Assembly (NCBI GenBank): GCA_002995625.1
Contig: PVBP01000015.1
Span: 1-44,785 of the forward strand
Length of the DNA: 44,785 nucleotides
Direction: 5' to 3'
DNA from: Lysobacteraceae bacterium
GTDB lineage: Bacteria > Pseudomonadota > Gammaproteobacteria > Xanthomonadales > Ahniellaceae
The first letter of the stretch is position 1. The number at the start of each line of letters is the position of its first letter. Positions 1-7,560 of this stretch are shown in pieces. The position numbers were made by a program, and so were the translations under genes. A model generated the notes under the pieces. It did not search any database, was not told where the DNA came from, and was given only the letters and a program-made list of their open reading frames with translations.

Positions 1-884
1 CTCGCAATCAACCAGGGAAAGTAGACGTGGAAGAGTTGGGCGGCGAGCATCGCAAAACCACAAAGAGCAAGCATCCCTGCCACGTGCTCTCGCGAGAGAA
101 TGAGTTGACTGCCAGGCACGAGCAATACCATATGAAGAACGGCGAGGCCGCTCGTGCCCAGCAGCGTGAGGGTTAGCAGTCCAAGCGCTCCGGCCGGTGT
201 CGGCCGGTTCCCGCAGGCCTCGGCGCGATAGCCCGTCGAGCGTGGTGGCAGGCAAGCAAAAAGCATTAACCCTGCGGTGAGTCCGATGATCAAAGCGACC
301 ATCGCCAGAGGCAGGGTTGGCAGGAAGCGCGTCGAAAGCTCACCGAACAGTGGACCCAACATGTCGCCTAGAAAGACGAAGGCTGTCAGCCAGGTGAATC
401 TTCTCGCTTGAGTGCCCCTATCGCCGGCACCGAGACTGGCTGCAAGTAGCGCCAAAGGGATGATGGCAGCGGAGCAGGCGCCAGCCAGCGCGCGCAGCAC
501 ATACAACCATGCCAGTGGTGTTGCTCCGGTCGCGGTTGTCGCCAGCGCGAGGATGACGAGCGTGGTGCGCAGCAGGATGCGATAGTCGTAGCGGTCAGCA
601 AGCCAGCCCCACAATGGCGCCAGCAGCAAGGCACCCACGGGATGAGCGGCTGCCAGTCCGGCAGTGTGGAAGCCTTGTGAATCGACAGTTGATTCACCGA
701 GGCCCTCCCGGACGAGATCAGGAAGAAAGGCAAGGACGCCCGTCTGACTGGCCCCGGCGGCGGCCACGGCGATGAGGAGTAGCGCGAAATCGCTTGGTCC
801 CGATTCCCCTTGGCGCGAACGGGTCAGCGACTTGCCTGAGCGCTCTCCTTGTCGTGCGTAGGCGTATCGATGACTCGTGTCCAT
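1..884 (-). CDS. MFS transporter, C-terminus cut by window edge
   Basis: About 294 residues of a major facilitator superfamily carrier are readable from an ATG at 882-884 to the window edge with no stop. Hydrophobic helices follow each other regularly. The loop GWLADRYDYRILLR after helix 2 is the family's motif A (GxLaDRxxxRxxL), which makes the identification firm. The N-terminal tail is hydrophilic and helix 1 starts near residue 33. The substrate cannot be told; efflux is a common role. It is transcribed in the same direction as adhP, 128 bases downstream of it, so the two may be co-transcribed. Open frames in other phases across 386-733 and 718-1170 are shadows. It probably represents cargo beside the relaxase, but ICE membership is inferred from position only. 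Confidence 0.85.
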   Translation of the reverse strand, partial: MDTSHRYAYARQGERSGKSLTRSRQGESGPSDFALLLIAVAAAGASQTGVLAFLPDLVREGLGESTVDSQGFHTAGLAAAHPVGALLLAPLWGWLADRYDYRILLRTTLVILALATTATGATPLAWLYVLRALAGACSAAIIPLALLAASLGAGDRGTQARRFTWLTAFVFLGDMLGPLFGELSTRFLPTLPLAMVALIIGLTAGLMLFACLPPRSTGYRAEACGNRPTPAGALGLLTLTLLGTSGLAVLHMVLLVPGSQLILSREHVAGMLALCGFAMLAAQLFHVYFPWLIA

Positions 885-1012
885 GCATAAACGATGCTTG
901 ATGATCGAGAAGGGTTCGAGGCGTCCAACGTCGCCGCACCCTCGCCGACGACGACCTGAGAGGCGCCGAGGCGACTGAAAATGGTTCGGGACGGCCGCCC
1001 GCTCCCCGGTTA

Positions 1013-2038
1013 TCAGCCGAGATCGAGCACGATCCTTCCTTCGATATCGCCCTCGTGCATGCGTGCGAAAATGTCGTTGATCTTCTCAAGCTTCTCTGTA
1101 TGCACGGTGGCATGAACCTTCCCTTCCCCAGCGAAGGCGAGAGCCTCTTGGAGATCGAGACGGGTTCCAACGATTGATCCCCGGATGGTGATCCCGTTGA
1201 GTACGGTATCGAAGATCGATATCGGGAAATCTCCAGGGGGGAGTCCGTTGAGCGTCACCACGCCTCCACGACGGACCATGCCCAGGGCCTGTTGGAATGC
1301 CTTGGTCGAGACCGCCGTGACGAGAACTCCTTGGGCGCCGCCGATCTCCTTGCGGATGCGAGCGCCGGGATCTTCGTTGCGAGCATTGACCGTGAACGTC
1401 GCACCCAGTCTTGAGGCCAGCGCAAGCTTGCGGTCGTCGATATCGACCGCGACGACATTCAGCCCCATCGCCTTAGCGAACTGCACCGCCATGTGGCCCA
1501 AGCCACCGATGCCGGAGATGGCGACCCAGTCGCCTGGCTTGGTCTTGGTCACCTTGAGGGCCTTGTACACCGTCACTCCGGCGCATAGCACGGGGGCGAT
1601 CTCGACGAAGCCGACGTTCGCCGGCAAGAGGCCCACATAGTTGGCGTCCGCAAGGACATACTCTGCGAAGCTGCCGTTGATGGAATAGCCGGTATTGATC
1701 TGTTGTTCGCAGAGCGTTTCCCAGCCTCCGAGGCAGTGCACGCAGTGTCCACAGGCACTGTAGAGCCAGGGCACTCCCACTCGATCGCCTTCCCGAAGGT
1801 GGCCGACTCCGGGGCCGACCGCCACCACGTCCCCCACGCCCTCATGTCCCGGAATGAACGGCGGTGTCGGCTTGATGGGCCAGTCACCCTCGGCGGCATG
1901 GAGATCGGTATGGCATACACCAGACGCCGCGATCTTCACGAGAATCTGTCCGCGGCCGACGGATGGCACTGGGGTTTCCTCGATGACGAGGGGCTCCCCA
2001 AATGCGCGGACCACTGCAGCTTTCATGGTTTTTTGCAT
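1013..2038 (-). CDS. adhP: Zinc-dependent alcohol dehydrogenase, AdhP type
   Basis: 341-residue medium-chain dehydrogenase, full length for the bacterial AdhP family, oxidising primary alcohols with NAD+ in the cytoplasm. Catalytic zinc ligands are visible as C42 (GVCHTD), H65-E66 (GHEG) and C152. The structural zinc loop has C96, C99, C102 and C110. The Rossmann dinucleotide motif GIGGLG is at residues 176-181. The start at 2038 is preceded by GAGG a few bases upstream; an alternative Met is at residue 5. It lies upstream of the MFS gene on the same strand. A role in alcohol or aldehyde detoxification is plausible but is inferred from the family only. Confidence 0.93.
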   Translation of the reverse strand: MQKTMKAAVVRAFGEPLVIEETPVPSVGRGQILVKIAASGVCHTDLHAAEGDWPIKPTPPFIPGHEGVGDVVAVGPGVGHLREGDRVGVPWLYSACGHCVHCLGGWETLCEQQINTGYSINGSFAEYVLADANYVGLLPANVGFVEIAPVLCAGVTVYKALKVTKTKPGDWVAISGIGGLGHMAVQFAKAMGLNVVAVDIDDRKLALASRLGATFTVNARNEDPGARIRKEIGGAQGVLVTAVSTKAFQQALGMVRRGGVVTLNGLPPGDFPISIFDTVLNGITIRGSIVGTRLDLQEALAFAGEGKVHATVHTEKLEKINDIFARMHEGDIEGRIVLDLG

Positions 2039-2393
2039 GACGTCCTCGCCTAAGTTGTTGGATTCATGGCTAGAGAATGGCGATCAAGCGATTCTCAATC
2101 GCCGGGTGCTCAAGCTTCGTTCGATATGGATGGCGGTTCGTGAGGTCCAAGCCGCATTCGCACACGAGCGCCCCTCAGCAATCTCCGCGCAAAGCGGGCG
2201 AAGTCTGAGTGATTCATCGGTCTTGGGCAGTGCGTGAAGGCCGCGCGGGGTAGCGGTTTCACGTTAAGAGGGCAAATCTGTCGGAGACATGACCCGAGTA
2301 TTACGGTATGGAAATCACCAAGTCATGTAGGCAGCGTTGATATCGAATGTGCCGTGAAGCGAAAGAGCGAGTTCTTCCTGTGGCAGACATCCG
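2039..2393. other. Non-coding gap between adhP and the relaxase gene
   Basis: 355 bases without a convincing gene. It holds the adhP upstream region and the 3' flank of the relaxase gene. The only structure noted is an inverted repeat, ACATGAC at 2287-2293 and GTCATGT at 2322-2328, with a long loop and no T-tract, so it is not a convincing terminator. The boundary between cargo and transfer module lies here. Confidence 0.5.
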
Positions 2394-4226
2394 TTAGCTC
2401 TTAAGGAGTGAGAGATAGGGATTGTTCGGGGGAAGCTGCTCGAAAAATCCATGTGGATTGTCGAGCAGGTAGCCATGCAGTCGCCGCGACTTGCGTTGGC
2501 CCGTGACCTCGCATGTCCAGATGTTCAGGCCACTGTCCTGCTTGCGATGGAGTTGCAGCTTCTCGAACCGCTTCTGCAGCCACCGCCAATCAGCCATGCC
2601 CTCCTGCTTGGCGAGAAGGGCCGTCTGCGGATGCTCCTGCGCGTAGCGCTGGAATACCCCGGGGCTGACCAGGTATGCGGTGTCCGCAACGGTATGTACC
2701 AGCGCCTTCGCGTCATTGATGATGAGCTTGCGCGATCGGATGGCCCGGATGAGCCATTCGATGAAGTGCTCGCCCGAGGGTTCTTGCGCGTGACCGCTCG
2801 CCTCGGGGGCGGCGTGCGTCGGAGTCAGCGTCTTGGCGGCGGTCTGGCCGGCTGGCTTCGCGAAGGCCGACGCCATGGCATCGGTGGCGGTAGGCTCAGA
2901 AGCGGCGAACAGTTCGAGTAGCGCATCCACTCCGTCCGCGGCGGTCGGCTCGGCAGGCGGATCCCTTGCCGTTGACCCACTGGTGGCAGGCGGCGACAAA
3001 TGCACGGGGGTCTCAATACGCATGCCTGCCACGCCCGGCGCGTCGGCCGTGGCGCTGGCCGGTTCCGGTGCGGTGTCCTGCTCCACTTGGACCGTACCGT
3101 CGTAGGGTGCGGGCCGTTCGGCCGATTCCCAGATCAGAGCGGGCGACAGCTTGAGGAAGGTGAAGCTGTGCGACCAGCCTGTGTCGCTGGTGACGGTCGC
3201 CTTCCAGATGGCCTTGCCATCGGCCGTCGCTTGCGCGATCCCGTGATCCTGCAGCACATTGAACACCGACGTGTTGTTGGCCGGGATGCCGTCCACGCCT
3301 TGTGCCAGCAGATGGGCGCGCAGCTTGTCGCTGACCGTCTTGCTGACCAACCACAAAGCATCCTGCGTCAACCACCCGTCCGAGGCCTGGGGCTGGTTGA
3401 GCTTGAACTCCTCCTTGAGCAGGTAGCGCAGGCCATCCAATAGTTTGCGCTGGAGCGCGTGGCGCGGCGCGGCCAGCGCCTTGCTGGGATCGCCGCCCAG
3501 CTCTTGCGCCACCGAGGCCTGGTCGGCCAGCCGCACCAGCTCGCCCAGCGTGCCGGCGTGCTCGTACTGGCCGGCCAGCACGTACAGCAGCGCGGCCCAC
3601 AGGTCCGGATACCCGCTGAGCCAGTCGAGGATGTCCCGGTCGAGCAGCTGGGTGTAGAGCAGCCCGGTGGCGGCGCTGTGCAGCCGGTACTCGCGCTCCT
3701 TGCGATACCGGAAGCGATATGGGCGTTTCAGCGGCCCGTGCCACGGATGCCAGGCGGTTCCGTCTGCGTACTCGACGTACAGGTCGACTGCCACCTTGCC
3801 GATGTCGTGCAGCAAGGCGGCGTAGGCGGCTCCGGCGGTCCACGCCTCGGCCTGCGCGGCCTGGATCTCGGGCGGTGCGCCCGCGGGCAGCAGATGGGAC
3901 TGCCGCAGCTTCAAGGCATAGGCCACGATTTCCAGCCCGTGGTCGAGCATGCCACCCGGGTAGGCGTGGTGATGGCTTTCGGAGGCGGGAAAGGCTTGCA
4001 CCAGCTCGGCGTATCGTTCCAGTGGCGCCAGGTACAGCGACGCGAACTGCTTGCGCGAGAGCGAGGTTCGCTGCCAGATGTGTTCCAGCAGTCGCTGCCG
4101 GCGCGAGGTCGCCAGCAGCGACGCGGCCGACGCCGGCCGCGTTAGCCCTTTGGGAGGCTCGCTGACGGGCGTAGGCGACGGGCCGGTGGTCGGGTGAGTC
4201 CGTTTGCGCTGGAACAAGGAGAGCAT
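2394..4226 (-). CDS. traI: MobH-family relaxase (TraI_2 domain) of the ICE
   Basis: 610 residues, usual size for the relaxase of PFGI-1/ICEclc-class elements (TIGR03760-like). It should nick the element at oriT and stay covalently attached to the transferred strand. The N-terminal TraI_2 domain (about 45-340) shows the MobH hallmarks: a histidine triad H85-H87 (SESHHHAYPGG), then D95-H96, and an HD metal pair H140-D141 (LLHDIGK). A Pro/Ala/Thr-rich linker covers about 355-465. The C-terminal domain (about 470-600) fits TraI_2_C. The start at 4226 gives the family's normal N-terminus. The 254 bases upstream are shared with the divergent prlF gene and hold direct repeats that may be part of oriT. 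Substrate hand-over to TraD (21539-23710) is expected from the family. Confidence 0.92.
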   Translation of the reverse strand: MLSLFQRKRTHPTTGPSPTPVSEPPKGLTRPASAASLLATSRRQRLLEHIWQRTSLSRKQFASLYLAPLERYAELVQAFPASESHHHAYPGGMLDHGLEIVAYALKLRQSHLLPAGAPPEIQAAQAEAWTAGAAYAALLHDIGKVAVDLYVEYADGTAWHPWHGPLKRPYRFRYRKEREYRLHSAATGLLYTQLLDRDILDWLSGYPDLWAALLYVLAGQYEHAGTLGELVRLADQASVAQELGGDPSKALAAPRHALQRKLLDGLRYLLKEEFKLNQPQASDGWLTQDALWLVSKTVSDKLRAHLLAQGVDGIPANNTSVFNVLQDHGIAQATADGKAIWKATVTSDTGWSHSFTFLKLSPALIWESAERPAPYDGTVQVEQDTAPEPASATADAPGVAGMRIETPVHLSPPATSGSTARDPPAEPTAADGVDALLELFAASEPTATDAMASAFAKPAGQTAAKTLTPTHAAPEASGHAQEPSGEHFIEWLIRAIRSRKLIINDAKALVHTVADTAYLVSPGVFQRYAQEHPQTALLAKQEGMADWRWLQKRFEKLQLHRKQDSGLNIWTCEVTGQRKSRRLHGYLLDNPHGFFEQLPPNNPYLSLLKS

Positions 4227-4281
4227 GCTGAAACCCGAGTGATGGGCCGACAGGGAGAACCTTTTCGCCTTTTTGGGTAGG

Positions 4282-4337
4282 GCCTTTCCCCTTGACCCCG
4301 TTCCCTTCGCCCCTTGCCGGCCCTTTGGCCTTGACCC
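4282..4337. repeat. Imperfect 17-base direct repeats upstream of the relaxase gene
   Basis: Two copies, 4282-4298 and 4321-4337, matching at 14 of 17 positions. Both carry CCTTGACCC preceded by a CTTT run. The stretch between them is also strongly pyrimidine-rich on the plus strand (purine-rich AAGGG units on the other strand). Repeats next to a relaxase gene are typical of oriT or of relaxosome-protein sites, but no nick site could be identified. Confidence 0.4.
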
Positions 4338-4425
4338 TTTGCGTATAGGGCAGCGACGGTTCGGATGCCTGGATCAAAGCGATACCCGGCAGCCCGGCAT
4401 CTTGGGCGGTCACGCCGAGGGTCGA

Positions 4426-4454
4426 TTGACGTGGTAAGGAAATTTCCTTACCAT
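4426..4454 (+). promoter_or_regulatory. prlF-yhaV promoter with a perfect 20-base palindrome
   Basis: A perfect palindrome, GGTAAGGAAATTTCCTTACC, occupies 4433-4452. A -35-like TTGACG (4426-4431) and a -10-like TACCAT (4449-4454) are 17 bases apart, so the palindrome fills the spacer and overlaps the -10. This is what is expected of an autorepression site for the PrlF antitoxin. A ribosome site AGGAA at 4469-4473 precedes the ATG at 4481. Confidence 0.65.
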
Positions 4455-4480
4455 GCAACCGTTGAAACAGGAACCCGACC

Positions 4481-4801
4481 ATGCCGACCGTCCGCGAGCA
4501 GGCCACCATCACCTCCAAGGGGCAGATCACCCTCCCCAAGCCGATCCGGCAGGCGCTGGGTGTCGACGCTGGCGGCAAGGTGGACTTCGAGCTGCGCGAG
4601 GACGGCCAGGTCGTGGTCAGCCGCGCCGAGGCGGAGCACGAGGATCCGGCCATTGGGGCCTTCCTGGGCCTGCTGGCCGAGGACATCCAGGCCGGGCGAC
4701 ACATCCGCGGCCTGCCCGACGAACTGGCGCGGGCCATGCTGGCGCAAGTCGGTCGCGACGACGGCCTGGGTGAGGAGATCGAAGGCGAAGTGGCGCTCTG
4801 A
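4481..4801 (+). CDS. prlF: PrlF/SohA-family antitoxin
   Basis: 106 residues with an N-terminal AbrB/SpoVT swapped-hairpin domain (ATITSKGQITLPKPIRQALG) and a C-terminal part that should bind the toxin. In the family, PrlF neutralises the ribonuclease YhaV and the complex represses its own promoter. The perfect palindrome at 4433-4452 is the obvious operator. Its stop codon shares one base with the yhaV start (TGATG at 4799-4803), so the two are translationally coupled. The pair is divergent from the relaxase gene and probably stabilises the ICE. Confidence 0.9.
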   Translation: MPTVREQATITSKGQITLPKPIRQALGVDAGGKVDFELREDGQVVVSRAEAEHEDPAIGAFLGLLAEDIQAGRHIRGLPDELARAMLAQVGRDDGLGEEIEGEVAL

Positions 4802-5277
4802 TGCAGCGGCACGGCTGGACGCTGCTGTTCCACGCGTGCGTGGTCGAGCAGTTGCAGAAGCTCCACGCCGCCGCGCAGCGCGCCGAGCAGAACGAACCGG
4901 AGGGGTTCGAGTCGAACGCCAACGTCAAGCTGTTCCGGGGGTTGAGCCAGTTGATGCTGGAGACCGTGCCGACTGATCCGGCTCGGGACGAGTATCGCCA
5001 GGGCAACACCCTGGGACCAGCCCACCGCCACTGGCGGCGGGCCAAGATCGGAAGACGGTTCCGGCTGTTCTTCCGGTACGACTCCAAGGCGAAGGTGATC
5101 GTCTACGCCTGGGTCAACGACGAAACGACGCTGCGGTCGTCGGGCAGCAAGTCCGATCCGTATGCGGTCTTCAAAAAAGATGCTGGGCCGCGGAAATCCG
5201 CCCGACGACTGGAACGCATTGGTGGCCGTAGCCCGACAGGATTGGAGCAAACTGGAGTAGCCATCCCACGCATGTAG
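4801..5277 (+). CDS. yhaV: YhaV-family ribonuclease toxin, C-terminus altered by a frameshift
   Basis: The open frame encodes 158 residues and matches YhaV toxins (ribosome-associated RNases) through YAWVNDET and SDPYAVFKK. The family continues with ML..G.PPDDW; here that sequence is present one frame over (5180-5260, beginning MLGRGNPPDDWNAL and ending WSKLE before a TAG). The break falls exactly at a run of six A (5173-5178). With five A the frame would run on to 5257. The last 32 residues of the current frame (from DAGPRK) are therefore an out-of-frame tail. The toxin may be inactivated, may be rescued by slippage on the A run, or the extra A may be a sequencing error. The gene overlaps the prlF stop by one base. 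Confidence 0.85.
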   Translation: MQRHGWTLLFHACVVEQLQKLHAAAQRAEQNEPEGFESNANVKLFRGLSQLMLETVPTDPARDEYRQGNTLGPAHRHWRRAKIGRRFRLFFRYDSKAKVIVYAWVNDETTLRSSGSKSDPYAVFKKDAGPRKSARRLERIGGRSPTGLEQTGVAIPRM

Positions 5278-5289
5278 CAGGTGACGACG

Positions 5290-5667
5290 ATGGGCACGAA
5301 AACCCGCATCAGCAACGCAGAGCGCTTCGGCCGCTGGGCCGGCGGGATGTGGCGTGGCGGCGTCCGTCGCGAGCGCCGGCTCGCCGGCCGGTTGGTAGCG
5401 CGCGGTCTGCCCCCAGGCGCGGCGACGGCGCTGCTGTGGCTCGTGAAGCTGGCCGTGCTGGGAGTACTGCTGTACGCCGCGTTCTGGCTGGCGCTCCTGC
5501 TGGTATTCGCGGTCGCCGCCGCCTGGGCCATGCAGCACGGCACCGCGGACCAGGAAGAACCCGACCTGCTGAATCGCCAGGCCGAGGAACGCGATCACCG
5601 CGAAGGCCTCTTCTACCACCCCGCATCCTACAACGACGATCCCGATCCTCGATTCGAGGACGACTGA
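5290..5667 (+). CDS. DUF3742 family ICE membrane protein
   Basis: 125 residues from ATG 5290, which has AGGTGA five bases upstream; a GTG at 5281 in the same frame would add three residues. Members of DUF3742 are found in this ICE class next to the TraG-like gene, as here. A basic N-terminus is followed by a hydrophobic span (about residues 44-78, rich in L/V/A) that could form one hairpin or two membrane helices, and an acidic tail. No catalytic motif is visible and its function is unknown. It converges with traG, only 11 bases apart. Confidence 0.8.
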   Translation: MGTKTRISNAERFGRWAGGMWRGGVRRERRLAGRLVARGLPPGAATALLWLVKLAVLGVLLYAAFWLALLLVFAVAAAWAMQHGTADQEEPDLLNRQAEERDHREGLFYHPASYNDDPDPRFEDD

Positions 5668-5678
5668 TCCCGGTCGCG

Positions 5679-7205
5679 CTACTTCTTGCCGGGACTCGCC
5701 GCACTGATCAGGATGCCTGAGCCCCTGCCTCCCGCCTGCGCCGCATCCCTGGTGCCCGCGGCCAGTCCCTGCAAGAAGTTGCCGGCCCGGATGCCCGTCC
5801 AGGCCAGTGCCGTCACCCAGAACGCGGGGAGCACCAGGAACATCGTTGCGAGCACGTAGTTGAGCAACATGTCGCCGAATGCGTTGTTCAGCCCGATCAA
5901 TGGATCGAAATTGCTGTGCGGCCGATTCCAGCCGAATCCCCAGCCATAGAGCGCATCCAAAATGGTCGAGTCGATCCACCTGGCCAACTGGAACCAGAAG
6001 TCCACGAAGAAGAGCGCGAACTGCACCACGCTGACGGTCACCAAGGTCTTGAGGTCATAGGTGCCAACCAGGAGCGCGAGCGGAATGCAGATCACCAACG
6101 CCATCTTCAGCAGCGCCAGCACCATCGGCAGTGCTTGCCGCATCACGTCCATCGCAGGAAAGAAGCCCAGCGCACCGACCGTCATGCCGACGTCGCTCGC
6201 AGCGCGCGTGACGATGTTCGGCAACGTCATCTCGATCTGCCCGCCGTAGTCGGAATAGACCGCACCCTGGTTCAACTTCTGCTGCCGCGGCGACGCGATC
6301 GCGCGGATCACAGAGTCATCCACCTGATCCCGACTCAGGAAGCCGGCCCACCCCGCAACACGCGTCAGCAAGCTGGGGTCCACCTGTTGCAGTAGCCGCG
6401 AGCGCAGCCCATTGCCGTCCGACCACCACTGCCGGCAGGTTGGATAGCCGGCGCCGCTGGGCACCTCGGCCAGGCCGGCATCGCGATTGCTGTCGTAGGG
6501 CCAACCCTCGCGGGGGGACCTGGAGCGATAGGTGTCGTAGAAGCCCGGCGTGTCCACGAAGAAGCGCGAGCCGATCCAGGTGACGTCGTGCATCTGCTCC
6601 TCGGTGAGATCGGGACGGTCCATGAACAGCCGCGCACGCGCAGGCCCGTAGCAGTTGTGGGTGAAGTCGGCCACCTCCTGGGCCAGCACCGGGTCGGCGA
6701 TGCGCGTGTTGTCGATGTCCATGCGGATCTGTCGCAGGTCCGTCCCACACGGAATGGCCGCGACGGATGCGCCCGTCACCGCGCGCGAGATCGCGTGCAT
6801 GAAGAACCACCACACCGGCACCCGCGCCGACTGATTGTTGAGCGTGCTGAACGACTGCGACCAGCCCGTCTCCGAAGGCTCCGGCACGTTGACCTGGCAT
6901 TGCGCCGAGCGTGAGCGATCGAACTGCAGCGTGGTGAAATCGACGTCGATGAACGGGATGCCCGCGAACATGATGACGACGATCGCGACGAAGACGCGGT
7001 TCTCGATACGGGCCGAACTCAGCACGCCCTTGTTACCTTCGTCCGCGCCTTCGGCTCGTGCCTTGAGCCATTCCTGGATCACGATCGCCAGGAAGGGAAT
7101 CGCGAACACGCCGCTGGCGACCAGCACGTTCCAGACGCCGTTGTGGACAATCCACGAAACCAGCGTCAGGTAGTACTCCAGGTAGTCGGTCGTGTAGAGG
7201 GTCAT
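5679..7205 (-). CDS. traG: TraG N-terminal domain protein, mating-pair stabilisation
   Basis: 508 residues with TraG-N-like architecture: a membrane helix near residues 18-40, another after the acidic loop (VFVAIVVIMFAGI), a long periplasmic loop with conserved cysteines, then a cluster of helices near residues 330-480 (MVLALLKMALVICIPLALLVG and following). In F-type systems TraG acts in pilus assembly and mating-pair stabilisation in the inner membrane. The open frame extends upstream to 7415, but the extension reads as the shadow of the neighbouring gene; ATG 7205 has GGAG upstream. It is the last gene of the transfer transcription direction. Confidence 0.88.
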   Translation of the reverse strand: MTLYTTDYLEYYLTLVSWIVHNGVWNVLVASGVFAIPFLAIVIQEWLKARAEGADEGNKGVLSSARIENRVFVAIVVIMFAGIPFIDVDFTTLQFDRSRSAQCQVNVPEPSETGWSQSFSTLNNQSARVPVWWFFMHAISRAVTGASVAAIPCGTDLRQIRMDIDNTRIADPVLAQEVADFTHNCYGPARARLFMDRPDLTEEQMHDVTWIGSRFFVDTPGFYDTYRSRSPREGWPYDSNRDAGLAEVPSGAGYPTCRQWWSDGNGLRSRLLQQVDPSLLTRVAGWAGFLSRDQVDDSVIRAIASPRQQKLNQGAVYSDYGGQIEMTLPNIVTRAASDVGMTVGALGFFPAMDVMRQALPMVLALLKMALVICIPLALLVGTYDLKTLVTVSVVQFALFFVDFWFQLARWIDSTILDALYGWGFGWNRPHSNFDPLIGLNNAFGDMLLNYVLATMFLVLPAFWVTALAWTGIRAGNFLQGLAAGTRDAAQAGGRGSGILISAASPGKK

Positions 7206-7218
7206 GGGGGACTCCGGC

Positions 7219-7560
7219 TCATCCGGCCTGCATGAATTGGCTGACTTCCAGCGCGACGACCGCGAGCACCGCGGCCACCTCCACGCGCAGCAGGCGCTGG
7301 CGCGCGCCGCCTTCCGGCTCCCGTGCGTGCAGGCGCCGGCGCATCCACAGCCAGCCGTAGACCGTGACGGCATAGAGCAGCAACCGCCAGACCAGGAACC
7401 AGCCCGCGTGCGCATCCATCCACTGTCGCCAGCCGTCGATGCCGCCGGCCATGCGGATGCCGACCAGGTTGACCACGGCGGCGGCGATCAGCACCAGGAC
7501 CAGTACCAGCAACGCCAGCAGCGCGCGGGCACTGTAGCGGCGGACGGCGACCCAGCTCAC
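7219..7560 (-). CDS. Small membrane protein of the ICE transfer region, unknown function
   Basis: 113 residues. Three hydrophobic segments are visible: residues about 10-33 (LLALLVLVLVLIAAAVVNLVGI), about 54-72 and about 92-107. A basic loop separates the last two. It starts with GTG at 7560, overlapping the stop of the upstream TraH-like gene as GTGA, so it is translationally coupled and surely expressed with it. A protein of this kind normally lies between the TIGR03755 and TraG-like genes of this ICE class. No function is known to me. Confidence 0.75.
   Translation of the reverse strand: MSWVAVRRYSARALLALLVLVLVLIAAAVVNLVGIRMAGGIDGWRQWMDAHAGWFLVWRLLLYAVTVYGWLWMRRRLHAREPEGGARQRLLRVEVAAVLAVVALEVSQFMQAG

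Noticed and set aside
718..1170. 150-codon minus frame between the MFS gene and adhP
   Set aside because: It overlaps the true starts and ends of both neighbours and has a composition unlike a protein.
2287..2328. Inverted repeat ACATGAC/GTCATGT as a terminator for the relaxase gene
   Set aside because: The loop is 28 bases, the stem is short and no T-tract follows.
3013..5979. Very long open frame on the minus strand (988 codons)
   Set aside because: It overlaps the relaxase, prlF, yhaV and DUF3742 genes in other frames, has low-complexity composition and no recognisable domain; it is a product of high GC.
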